Source: Candidatus Daviesbacteria bacterium (GTDB lineage Bacteria; Patescibacteriota; Microgenomatia; Daviesbacterales; UBA10151). Taken from it: a stretch of DNA of 43,245 nucleotides. Below, piece by piece: positions 26,892-34,106 of this stretch. How positions within the stretch are numbered: the stretch's first letter is position 1; each line of letters opens with the position of its first letter. Under the pieces are notes generated by a model that was not told the DNA's origin, did not search any database, and saw only the letters and a program-made list of their open reading frames with translations. The stretch lies in NCBI GenBank assembly GCA_016195715.1, contig JACPZA010000002.1, positions 1-43,245 of the forward strand, in the 5' to 3' direction. The position numbers were made by a program, and so were the translations under genes.

Positions 26892-26900
26892 ATGCTAACA
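26892..26900 (-). promoter_or_regulatory. Extended -10 element for the 26885 operon
   Basis: The minus strand reads TGTTAGCAT (TGn plus TAnnnT), ending 6 nt before the ATG at 26885. It overlaps base for base with the plus-strand element at 26893-26901, because the site is nearly palindromic. The match to TATAAT is modest (TAGCAT), so confidence rests on the geometry. Confidence 0.45.
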
Positions 26901-26901
26901 T
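26893..26901 (+). promoter_or_regulatory. Extended -10 element for the 26908 gene
   Basis: The plus strand reads TGCTAACAT, ending 6 nt before the GTG start at 26908. A transcript starting about 7 nt after the box would begin at or next to the GTG, with no room for a Shine-Dalgarno. It shares its bases with the divergent element on the other strand. Confidence 0.45.
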
Positions 26902-26907
26902 CAATTT

Positions 26908-28077
26908 GTGAGTAAAACAATTAAAGATATAGTACTTTTAAGCCTAATTACAACTATTATTACATTTTTAATTTGGCTACCTCATTTCTTGGCATTACCC
27001 AATTTTTATGGGTTAGATTTTAGCAGTGGGTTTAGTAATATTTATAAAAACTATGACGGATTGGAATATATAACAATTGCTAAATCCTTTTATAATCCGG
27101 ATTTAATTGCCAGCATCCCTCAAAGTTTATCAGCAAACTATTATGCCGCTCATTTTCCACTTTACTCCATTTTTATATTATTTTTTGGGCCGATCTTTGG
27201 AATGTTAAAATCTATGCTTTTTGTTTCTCTTATTTTTACAATTTTCTCAGCTATTGCCTTCTATTTTTTAGTCAGAGATTTTCAACTTTCAACAAAACCG
27301 CTTTGGCTTTCAATTATCTTTCTTCTGCTCCCTGCAAGGTGGATAATCGTACATTCAATTGGTTCATCTGAACCCACCTTTATATTTTTTGTTATAACAT
27401 CGATCTACTTTTTTATGAAATTTGAAAGTCAGAAGAAATCTAAATATATTTTATTGTCATCCATTTTTGGACTTTTTGCTCAATTAACAAGACCACCAGG
27501 AATTTTACTTTTTTTGAGTCTTTTGCTCTACATACACTGGAAATATTTTCTTCCGTTAAGTTTATCAAAATTCAAACAAAACTTTAAAGCGCATTTATCC
27601 TACTATCCACTTATTTTAATCCCTGTTGGGCTATTAGGAGTTTTTTATATATTCAATTTAAACTATAATGATTTTTGGGCTTATTTTCATAGCGGTGATA
27701 ATATTCACCTAACCTTCCCTCCTTTTCAGGTTTTTAACAAATCACAATATTGGGTAGGCGAAATTTGGTTAGAAGATATAATTTTTGTGTTTTTGTTGGG
27801 AATTTTAGGAGGACTTACATTAATTAAGCAAAAATTGTACCCCCTAGCATTTTTTGTATTAACATATCTGGTTGCAACAAGCTTAGTGACCCACAGAGAT
27901 GTCAGTAGATACGCTCTACCTATTTTTCCTTTTGTTTTAATAGCCTTTGAAAAAGTACTAACCACCAAAGAATTTAAAATAGTTTTAGCAGTGTTGCTTT
28001 TAGCTTTATATCTATACTCCCAAAATTTCCTTATTCATAATGTTGCTCCCATTGCCAACCTCAACCCTTATAATTGA
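26908..28077 (+). CDS. PIG-V-like GT-C mannosyltransferase
   Basis: This 389-residue protein has about nine spans and starts at GTG (26908). The first loop has NYDGLEYITIAKSFYNPD (about 49-66), followed by AAHFPLYSIFILFFG, matching the W-D-G/Y-x-x-I-A and A-x-F-P-L-Y-P signature of PIG-V-type mannosyltransferases. IGSSEPTFIFFVITSIYFF and LTRPPGILLFLSLL follow, also typical. In eukaryotes this family adds mannose to GPI; bacterial members are thought to use polyprenyl-phosphate mannose, here inferred. A GTG is preferred because no in-frame ATG precedes the first span. The following small ORF starts inside its stop codon region. Confidence 0.75.
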   Translation: MSKTIKDIVLLSLITTIITFLIWLPHFLALPNFYGLDFSSGFSNIYKNYDGLEYITIAKSFYNPDLIASIPQSLSANYYAAHFPLYSIFILFFGPIFGMLKSMLFVSLIFTIFSAIAFYFLVRDFQLSTKPLWLSIIFLLLPARWIIVHSIGSSEPTFIFFVITSIYFFMKFESQKKSKYILLSSIFGLFAQLTRPPGILLFLSLLLYIHWKYFLPLSLSKFKQNFKAHLSYYPLILIPVGLLGVFYIFNLNYNDFWAYFHSGDNIHLTFPPFQVFNKSQYWVGEIWLEDIIFVFLLGILGGLTLIKQKLYPLAFFVLTYLVATSLVTHRDVSRYALPIFPFVLIAFEKVLTTKEFKIVLAVLLLALYLYSQNFLIHNVAPIANLNPYN

Positions 28078-28331
28078 TTTACTTGCTTAAAAAGATTAGT
28101 ATTTTACAAATGAAAGAATATGCACCGCAAAAAAGCGAACCTTTAAAAAGGGTAGTTAAAACATTAACTCACGGTTTATCCGAAAAAGTACATTCACTTC
28201 TTATTAAAATAAGTGATATTTTTATTAAAAATCCAAGACGCTTCAATATTCCACTTAGCTGTGATTTAGATGGGTTTATTCCACCTGGTGAAGTTATCAG
28301 GCAACGAATAATTCGTGCTATCAAGCAATAA
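28074..28331 (+). CDS. Small uncharacterised protein
   Basis: This is an 85-codon frame starting at a TTG that overlaps the previous stop; an ATG at 28110 would give 73 residues (MKEYAPQKSEPLKRV). I do not recognise it. It is basic in the middle (ISDIFIKNPRRF) and ends SCDLDGFIPPGEVIRQRIIRAIKQ. There is no membrane span or signal sequence in the shorter form. It fits exactly between the PIG-V-like gene and the convergent 28335 gene, ending 3 nt from it. That tight fit makes a real gene plausible, but no Shine-Dalgarno is visible for either start. Confidence 0.45.
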   Translation: MIYLLKKISILQMKEYAPQKSEPLKRVVKTLTHGLSEKVHSLLIKISDIFIKNPRRFNIPLSCDLDGFIPPGEVIRQRIIRAIKQ

Positions 28332-28334
28332 ACT

Positions 28335-29537
28335 CTAAATTATTCTAGTTTTTTCTACAGCAGCTTTGTGCCTAAAAGTAACGAAATGATTTATGGTAAA
28401 ATTCCATCCCATTACTGGCGGAATTGTAACTAAAAAGTAAATATTGTAATAAGCAATTTTTAAACCCAAAATACTAGCTACTCCATCACCAAAAAGTATA
28501 TGTAATATTTTAATAATAATTACAGCAATCCCTAATCCTCCTAAGCTTACTAAATTAAATATTCCGAATTTAGAAAAAATATTCCCTGAAGTTTTTCTAT
28601 GTCTAAAAGTCCAATAATTATTAAGTATAAAATTATTTACAATTGCAATCTCTGTTGAGATTGCTTTTGCAGTTGCTGGAGGAATTAATAATTTTGAAAT
28701 AAAAATATTATAGAAAAAAAAGTCAACTACTGTCCCGATCGTACCTACCACACCAAATTTAACCATAGTCTTAGCTCTTCTGGTTAACAAAAACAAAGGG
28801 ATATTAATCCCCATTTTATGTAACCTTATATCCAATGTATAACTAAAAATATCATAAACATAATTTACAATTTTATTTTTGGAATACCCCTCAGCCCTAT
28901 TTTTAAAAATTAAAGGCATCTCTTTATATTTAGCACCAGCCTCTATTGCTTCATGTAAAAATGCAGGCTGAATTATAAAAGTTTTTTCCCTCCAAGGGAG
29001 TTTTTCAAGATTAATTTTTTTAAAAAGTTCCGGAGTAAAAGCCCTAGCAGAATTGGTAAACTCTCTAATATTAAAAGGTCCCATTATTATTCTACAAACA
29101 AAAGATGCACCAGCACTAAAAAGTCTCCTTGATAATGAAAGCATATTTTTACCACCTTTAACAAATCTAGAACCAAGTATTAAGGTATAACCTTCTTCTA
29201 TGCCTTTAACCAATTTAGGTAAAATGACTGCATCAACTTGCCCATCAGCATCAAGTTGAGCAAGTACATCCGGATTTAAATATTTTATTGAATATTGGTG
29301 TCCTTTAATAATTGCAACCCCTAGACCTCTTTCAACACTCAAAAAATGAATTTTAGGATTTTTATCCGCCAATTTTTTAGCGATCTCTCCTGTCCCGTCT
29401 GGAGACTTACTATCAGCAATTAAAAGTTCAATTTTGTATCCTGGTAAATTTTTCTCTTGCTCAAGAACTTCTTTTGCGAACTTCTCAATAATATTTTTTT
29501 CATTATAGGTAGGTAGTAAAACAACTACTTTTTTCAT
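28335..29537 (-). CDS. GT2-GtrA fusion: polyprenyl-phosphate sugar synthase with flippase-like domain
   Basis: This is a 400-residue two-domain protein. Residues 1 to about 240 are a DPM1-like GT-A domain: VVLLPTYNEKNII at 4-16, LLIADSKSPDGT near 38-49, the metal site DADGQVD and ILGSRFVKGG. Residues about 255-390 form a GtrA domain with four spans: MVKFGVVGTIGTVVDFFFYN, then AISTEIAIVNNFILNNYWTFRHR and NHFVTFRHKA, all classic GtrA signatures. The first half should make a polyprenyl-phosphate hexose and the second may help it cross the membrane to serve GT-C enzymes. It is preceded by a 115-nt gap with its own TTGCAA/TACAAT promoter candidate, so it may be separate from the gmd operon. Confidence 0.9.
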   Translation of the reverse strand: MKKVVVLLPTYNEKNIIEKFAKEVLEQEKNLPGYKIELLIADSKSPDGTGEIAKKLADKNPKIHFLSVERGLGVAIIKGHQYSIKYLNPDVLAQLDADGQVDAVILPKLVKGIEEGYTLILGSRFVKGGKNMLSLSRRLFSAGASFVCRIIMGPFNIREFTNSARAFTPELFKKINLEKLPWREKTFIIQPAFLHEAIEAGAKYKEMPLIFKNRAEGYSKNKIVNYVYDIFSYTLDIRLHKMGINIPLFLLTRRAKTMVKFGVVGTIGTVVDFFFYNIFISKLLIPPATAKAISTEIAIVNNFILNNYWTFRHRKTSGNIFSKFGIFNLVSLGGLGIAVIIIKILHILFGDGVASILGLKIAYYNIYFLVTIPPVMGWNFTINHFVTFRHKAAVEKTRII

Positions 29538-29559
29538 AAATACACTTCTCTCTTGCTCG

Positions 29560-29589
29560 ATTGTAGGAGAATATTGAGTTTGTTTGCAA
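29560..29589 (-). promoter_or_regulatory. Sigma-70-like promoter for the GT2-GtrA gene
   Basis: On the minus strand TTGCAA (29584-29589) and TACAAT (29560-29565) are 18 nt apart, and the ATG is 22 nt after the -10. This leaves a leader of about 15 nt containing GAGAGAAG, a weak Shine-Dalgarno-like run. It is one of the few leadered promoters in the window. Confidence 0.5.
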
Positions 29590-29590
29590 T

Positions 29591-29614
29591 AAGCTATTAA
29601 TAAATAATAAGCTT
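29591..29614. repeat. AT-rich inverted repeat downstream of gmd
   Basis: AAGCT-ATTA pairs with TAAT-A-AGCTT (nine pairs with one bulged A, loop ATAAA). It lies after the gmd stop and just before the next gene's promoter, so it could be a weak terminator for the minus-strand sugar operon. No T-tract follows on that strand, so the call is tentative. Confidence 0.3.
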
Positions 29615-29652
29615 GTAATGGATAATTTGGCTATGACCACTTAGTTCAAACC

Positions 29653-30672
29653 TTATGAGAATTTGGCAAGATCACTATCTACCATTAATTTGATTAATTC
29701 CTGGAATTTAATTTTTGCTTCCCAACCTAAAACTTGTTTTGCTTTTGCAGGATTACCACATAAAGGCCCAGTTTCTAGAGGTCTCATAAAAGCTGGTACC
29801 TCAACAACATGATCTTGCCAATTTAAACCAGCATGGGAAAAAGCTACCTCAACCATTTCCCTTATGGTATGAGTCTCGCCAGTTGCAATAACAAAATCAT
29901 CAGGGTTATCAGTTTGCATAATCAAATAAATTGCCTCTATAAATTCTTTGGCATAACCCCAATCTCTTTTTGGCTCTAAATTTCCCATATGTAATTTCCA
30001 GTCTTTGGTGACAATTGGTTTACCCGCTTCATTTAACGGCGGGTTTTTTACTTTATTTGCTATACAAGCTACAGCTACTGTAACTTTTCTAGTAACATAT
30101 TGTATCCCTCGACGAGGGGATTCATGATTAAATAAAATCCCACATGCTACCCAAAGTTTATCGGTCCCCTCACGGTAAATCCTGGCATTATGATGAGCAA
30201 ATAGTTTAGCTACCCCATAAGGATTGTTTGGAATAAATGGTGTGGTTTCATCTTGGGGCACCACCTTTGGGGCACCATACATTTCAGAGGTAGAGGCTTG
30301 GTAAACTTTAACTTGATGACCTGATTTTTGTAATCTCAAAGCAGCTTCATAAACTCTCAGTGGACCTAAAGCATTTATATCAGATGTATACACTCTTCTT
30401 TTGAACGAATCAGCTGGTGCAGCTTCTGCTCCCAAATTATAAATCTCATCTGGTTTAAACTCAGATAAAGCAGCCTCAATTGATCTTTCATCATCTAAAC
30501 TTCCTCTAAAAAATCTTATCTCTGCTCTTAGGTGTTCAATATTCCCTAAATGACCGGTACTACTCGATCTTGCAAAACCTGCTATCTCATAACCTTTTTC
30601 TAGTAAAAACTCAGCTAGATATGATCCATCTTGTCCTGTAATACCAGTTATAAGTGCTTTTTTTGATACCAT
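29653..30672 (-). CDS. gmd: GDP-mannose 4,6-dehydratase
   Basis: This 339-residue short-chain dehydrogenase/reductase converts GDP-mannose to GDP-4-keto-6-deoxy-mannose with bound NADP. The Rossmann motif TGITGQDGSYLAE is at residues 9-21. The catalytic set is STSEMYG (Ser/Thr with Glu) and NNPYGVAKLFAHH (Tyr-x3-Lys). LFNHESPRRGIQYVTRKVT, the Arg-rich tetramer/NADP loop typical of Gmd, and the MGNLEPKRDWGYAKEF block settle the identity. Length is normal. It follows RmlD by 49 nt. No fucose synthase (Fcl) or Rmd reductase is in the window, so the 4-keto product must be finished elsewhere, to GDP-fucose or GDP-rhamnose, or used by an unknown enzyme. Confidence 0.95.
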   Translation of the reverse strand: MVSKKALITGITGQDGSYLAEFLLEKGYEIAGFARSSSTGHLGNIEHLRAEIRFFRGSLDDERSIEAALSEFKPDEIYNLGAEAAPADSFKRRVYTSDINALGPLRVYEAALRLQKSGHQVKVYQASTSEMYGAPKVVPQDETTPFIPNNPYGVAKLFAHHNARIYREGTDKLWVACGILFNHESPRRGIQYVTRKVTVAVACIANKVKNPPLNEAGKPIVTKDWKLHMGNLEPKRDWGYAKEFIEAIYLIMQTDNPDDFVIATGETHTIREMVEVAFSHAGLNWQDHVVEVPAFMRPLETGPLCGNPAKAKQVLGWEAKIKFQELIKLMVDSDLAKFS

Positions 30673-30721
30673 TTTGACTTTTCAGGCTGCTTTTTAATTA
30701 ACCCTGAATATTTCCTTTCTT

Positions 30722-31693
30722 TTAAAAACCAAAGGCTTTTTTAATCCCTTCTTTCCAACTAGTTGGTCTAAACCCTAACCTAGCTATTTTTTCAGATTTC
30801 TCACCACCTTTCAAGGGGCGAGTTGCAAGATATGGGTGAGATTTATGAAATTCAACCAAACTGCCTTTTGTTAAAAGCTGTTCTGGATTATCAACTCTTC
30901 TTGCAACTTTTAAAACTTCGCTGGCAAAATCAAAAGGGGTGGTAATTTCAGGAGAAGTTATATGGAAAATTCCAGTTTGACGTTTTTCTAAAAGGGTTAT
31001 TAAAGCCTTAGATAAATCATCAATAAAAGTAGGTGTTAAAGTTTGGTCAGCAAAAATTGGGTAAATAGAATCTTTTTTTCCACTTTTAAAATCATCATAA
31101 AGTGTTAAAAAATTTCTAGCAAAATCTCCTTTATGTGGAAAATTACCTCTGTAAGGATAGGATATCCTTAACATTAAATAATCAATACTTGCCAAAGAAA
31201 CTTGCTTTTCTGCTAAAACTTTAGTCCAGCCATACCAACTTACCTCATTTGGTGAAGTTGCAACGGGGTCCTCTTCACTATATGGACCATTTTTACCGTC
31301 AAACACAAAACCTGTAGATATAAAAATAGGAAATTTTCCTGAAATCACTGCAGCATTAATTATATTTCTTGTTCCAATAACATTTATTCTATATGCTAAA
31401 TTCTCATTTAATTGCTTTTGGTCATTTGGATCACTAGGTCGAGTTTTTTCTATTTCATCAACTGCAGTAGCCCCAGCAAAGTTAATTACATAATTTACTG
31501 GAGAGCTTCTAATTACCTCCAAAACCTCATTACTATTTGTGATATCTAACTTACTAAAACTCTCTAGTTTAGATTCTTTATCAAAACTTCCTCCTGCCCC
31601 CCAAACTTTTATATGAGAAGGCAGTAGCTCCACAAAACGCGAGCCAACTAAAGATCCAGATCCTATTACAAGCAACTTATCTAAATTTGGCAT
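30722..31693 (-). CDS. rmlD: dTDP-4-dehydrorhamnose reductase
   Basis: The frame extends to an ATG at 31747, but I choose the ATG at 31693. It leaves one base after the upstream TGA, removes a 53-nt overlap, and puts the Rossmann strand at the N-terminus (MPNLDKLLVIGSGSLVG, glycine motif at 11-17), giving 323 residues. Family signatures include ISTGFVFDGKNGPYSEEDP, WYGWTKVLAEK with the Tyr-x3-Lys pair, and ADQTLTPTFIDDLSKAL. RmlD reduces dTDP-4-keto-rhamnose to dTDP-L-rhamnose with NAD(P)H in the cytoplasm. It sits directly behind the RmlB-RmlC fusion and RmlA, completing the pathway. Confidence 0.9.
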   Translation of the reverse strand: MPNLDKLLVIGSGSLVGSRFVELLPSHIKVWGAGGSFDKESKLESFSKLDITNSNEVLEVIRSSPVNYVINFAGATAVDEIEKTRPSDPNDQKQLNENLAYRINVIGTRNIINAAVISGKFPIFISTGFVFDGKNGPYSEEDPVATSPNEVSWYGWTKVLAEKQVSLASIDYLMLRISYPYRGNFPHKGDFARNFLTLYDDFKSGKKDSIYPIFADQTLTPTFIDDLSKALITLLEKRQTGIFHITSPEITTPFDFASEVLKVARRVDNPEQLLTKGSLVEFHKSHPYLATRPLKGGEKSEKIARLGFRPTSWKEGIKKAFGF

Positions 31694-31694
31694 T

Positions 31695-33080
31695 TCAGGA
31701 AAATTTTTCGGGGTATAAATCTCTAAGCTTTGGATTATTTTTATCACGCTCAGATAAAATTGGATTTTTTACAGGCCAAGAAATATTTAAATCTGGGTCA
31801 TCAAAAGCAACCGCTTTAGTATCTGAACCATCATAATAATCATCCACTAAATAAATATAATGCACCCCTTTATCACCGTTAACACAAATCGAGTTAGCAA
31901 GTCCTTTGGCTATAAACAGAGCTTGATGATTTCTTGCGTCAAATTCAAAAGTTTCCACTTTGGCAAAAGTCTCAGATTCAGGCCTAATATCAACTATCGC
32001 AACAAACGTTTTACCTGTAATCGGATAAACAATCTTATTCCAATTCTCTGCATGAAGTGCCATAATTACATTAGGTAAAGCCTGATATGATTTTTGAGCA
32101 GTCCTATCCGTATTTGGCCTATCCTGTTTTAGAATTTTCCACCACCACTCATTTTGTTTATACCATTCTATAGTTTGAGAAAGCCCTTGATCAAATTCTA
32201 CTTCACTTTTAAAACCCAATGCTCTAATTTTCGAATCATCAATTGCATATCTGAAATCATGTCCTAACCTATGAGGAACATATTGAATATAAGATTCATC
32301 CTTATTTAATAATTTAAGAATTTTTCTAGTCACGTCAATATTTGCAAGCTCAGTTCCAGCAATTAAATATTTTTCACCAACCTTGCCTTTTTTCAAAATT
32401 AAATCTATAGCACTACAATGATCTAACACATAAAGCCACTCTCTGATATTTTCTCCTTGACCCATTAAAGGAACTTTTTTATCTTGTAGCAGATTAGTAA
32501 TAAAGCGCGGGATTAATTTTTCCGGATCATGATATGGACCATAATTATCTGCACAATTTGTAATCGTTATGGGTAAGCCATAAGTAATAAAATAAGCTAA
32601 TACTAGGTGTTCTGCACCAGCTTTTGATGCAGCATAAGGCGAACGGGGGGCAAATTCACTAGATTCATTAAACGGGGGGTCATCTTTTTTAAGTTGTCCA
32701 TATACTTCATCAGTTGAAATATGATGAAATCTTTTAACATTATTTTTTAGTGCTGCATGCAAGAGCACTCCTGTTCCTAAACAATTTGTTTTAATAAAAA
32801 CCGTTGGATCAATAATTGAACGATCAACATGAGTTTCAGCCGCAAAATTAATTACAATATCGACACCATTCATTGCCTCATCAACTATCGATAAATCAGC
32901 GATATCGCCCTTAATAAATTTGTAGTTTGGGTTATTCTCTAGATCCTTTAAGGAAGATAGGTGACCTGCATAAGTTAGAGAGTCTAAGTTAATAATTTGA
33001 TCATCAGGATATTTTTTGAACCAGTAATGAATAAAGTTTGATCCTATAAAGCCTGCTCCACCTGTAACTAGTAACTTCAT
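31695..33080 (-). CDS. rmlB: RmlB-RmlC fusion: dTDP-glucose 4,6-dehydratase with C-terminal epimerase-like domain
   Basis: This is a 461-residue two-part protein. Residues 1 to about 320 are RmlB: TGGAGFIGSNF at 6-16, ISTDEVYG, SPYAASKAGAEHL and NCADNYGPYHDPEKLIP, covering the catalytic Thr-Asp-Glu and Tyr-x3-Lys. Residues about 334-461 match RmlC (dTDP-4-dehydrorhamnose 3,5-epimerase) from its catalytic His onward: ALH (His343), NHQALFIAKGLANSICV, DDYYDG, FDDPDLNISWPV and PILSERD. About 50-60 residues of a normal RmlC N-terminus are missing. The VLRGLH block appears as VIMALH, replacing the usual active-site Arg with Met. The epimerase half may therefore be weak or structural. It overlaps rmlA by 4 nt, and no separate rmlC is in the window. 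Confidence 0.9.
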   Translation of the reverse strand: MKLLVTGGAGFIGSNFIHYWFKKYPDDQIINLDSLTYAGHLSSLKDLENNPNYKFIKGDIADLSIVDEAMNGVDIVINFAAETHVDRSIIDPTVFIKTNCLGTGVLLHAALKNNVKRFHHISTDEVYGQLKKDDPPFNESSEFAPRSPYAASKAGAEHLVLAYFITYGLPITITNCADNYGPYHDPEKLIPRFITNLLQDKKVPLMGQGENIREWLYVLDHCSAIDLILKKGKVGEKYLIAGTELANIDVTRKILKLLNKDESYIQYVPHRLGHDFRYAIDDSKIRALGFKSEVEFDQGLSQTIEWYKQNEWWWKILKQDRPNTDRTAQKSYQALPNVIMALHAENWNKIVYPITGKTFVAIVDIRPESETFAKVETFEFDARNHQALFIAKGLANSICVNGDKGVHYIYLVDDYYDGSDTKAVAFDDPDLNISWPVKNPILSERDKNNPKLRDLYPEKFS

Positions 33081-33817
33081 TCATTACTCTCCTTTATTTT
33101 TCCTGCCCAAAAATTACTCACATCAAGCAGTGTCTCAAAAGTTCCAGCATCTCTCCAGAAACCCTTTAACTCTTCCCAATGCAAATCATCAGTTTTTAAA
33201 TAAAAATCAATCACTTGGGTAATCTCAAGTTCTCCTCTTCCTGCCCAATCTGGACTGCATTTTTTTATATATTCAAAAACTTTTAAGTCAAAAATATAGA
33301 GTCCCGTAATAGCATAAGAAGATTTGCCATCCTTAGGTTTTTCTACAATTTTAGTAATTTTTTTACTGTCACTAGGATCTAAATAAGCTACTCCAAAACG
33401 CTCTGGGTCTGAAACTTGTTTTAAAAAAACCGTTGCTCCTTTACTAAAAGATTTAATCGCATCAGAAATATCAACATCAGTAGTATTATCTCCTAAAATC
33501 ACCGTTGTTGAATCTCCATCTGCAAAATCTTCAGCCAAAGATAAAGCGTCGGCAATACCTCCATCTGGCTTTTCTTGATAAGCATACTCAAGATGATTTA
33601 CTCCAAGCTCTTTCCCGTTTTTTAAAACCCCCAAAAAATGTCCAACGTGGGGACCGCTGACAACTACTAGGATATCTTTAATTCCTGATTTTACTAAAGT
33701 TTCAACGGGATAAAAAATCATCGGTTTGTTATAAACCGGGAGGAGATGTTTATTAGTAACATGAGTTAGCGGATAAAGTCGCGTCCCCAACCCGCCTGCC
33801 AAGATGACACCTTTCAT
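33077..33817 (-). CDS. rmlA: Glucose-1-phosphate thymidylyltransferase
   Basis: This 246-residue nucleotidyltransferase starts MKGVILAGGLGTRLYPLT with the signature GGLGTR at 8-13. It continues NKHLLPVYNKPMIFYPVETL, QEKPDGGIADAL, ILGDN, KQVSDPERFGVA, IVEKP and FWRDAGTFETLLDVSN, all standard for RmlA. It makes dTDP-glucose from dTTP and glucose-1-phosphate, the first step to dTDP-rhamnose. It is about 45 residues shorter than the 290-residue enterobacterial enzyme, lacking the C-terminal extension associated with the allosteric site; similar short forms are known. It overlaps the RmlB-RmlC gene by 4 nt and follows a small membrane gene by 13 nt. Confidence 0.93.
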   Translation of the reverse strand: MKGVILAGGLGTRLYPLTHVTNKHLLPVYNKPMIFYPVETLVKSGIKDILVVVSGPHVGHFLGVLKNGKELGVNHLEYAYQEKPDGGIADALSLAEDFADGDSTTVILGDNTTDVDISDAIKSFSKGATVFLKQVSDPERFGVAYLDPSDSKKITKIVEKPKDGKSSYAITGLYIFDLKVFEYIKKCSPDWAGRGELEITQVIDFYLKTDDLHWEELKGFWRDAGTFETLLDVSNFWAGKIKESNE

Positions 33818-33830
33818 AAATTTTAAAAAG

Positions 33831-34106
33831 TTAAATACTTTGTCCTTGTAAAATTATTATAACCAAAGCAGCCATGAGAATATACTCAATAATTACTTCT
33901 AATGTCAAACTTTTATCAAAATAATGGTGCAGCATAGCAATAGTTATATAGATAATCGCAGATAACATGACTATATCTATTTGCAAATGGGGACTGTTTT
34001 GTAAAAGAACTACTAAACTTAAAAGCAAGATTGATAAAACAAAATAAAAATAAACTAAAGATTTTTTTATAATTTTTTTATATATCAAAATTTTTAACTC
34101 ACTCAT
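33831..34106 (-). CDS. Small three-span membrane protein
   Basis: This is a 91-residue protein with a basic N-terminus (MSELKILIYKKIIKK) and three hydrophobic spans near residues 15-36, 43-60 and 68-87. The second ends in AMLHHYFDKS. I do not recognise a family with confidence; the layout is a little like PsiE-type or other small helper membrane proteins. It overlaps the upstream CAP gene by 4 nt and sits 13 nt before rmlA, so it is expressed with both. A function cannot be given from sequence. Confidence 0.6.
   Translation of the reverse strand: MSELKILIYKKIIKKSLVYFYFVLSILLLSLVVLLQNSPHLQIDIVMLSAIIYITIAMLHHYFDKSLTLEVIIEYILMAALVIIILQGQSI

Noticed and set aside
28075-28077. Alternative genetic code with UGA read as glycine.
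   Set aside because: UGA ends several genes at sensible lengths (28077, 31695, 38902) and a full RF2 is encoded; no in-frame UGA interrupts any gene.
30681-30708. Inverted repeat TTCAGG...CCTGAA between rmlD and gmd.
   Set aside because: The 6-bp stem has a 16-base loop and no T-run, so it is too weak to call a terminator or attenuator.
31694-31747. N-terminal extension of rmlD (18 extra codons).
   Set aside because: It overlaps the RmlB-RmlC frame by 53 nt and precedes the Rossmann strand that normally begins RmlD; the ATG at 31693 fits better.
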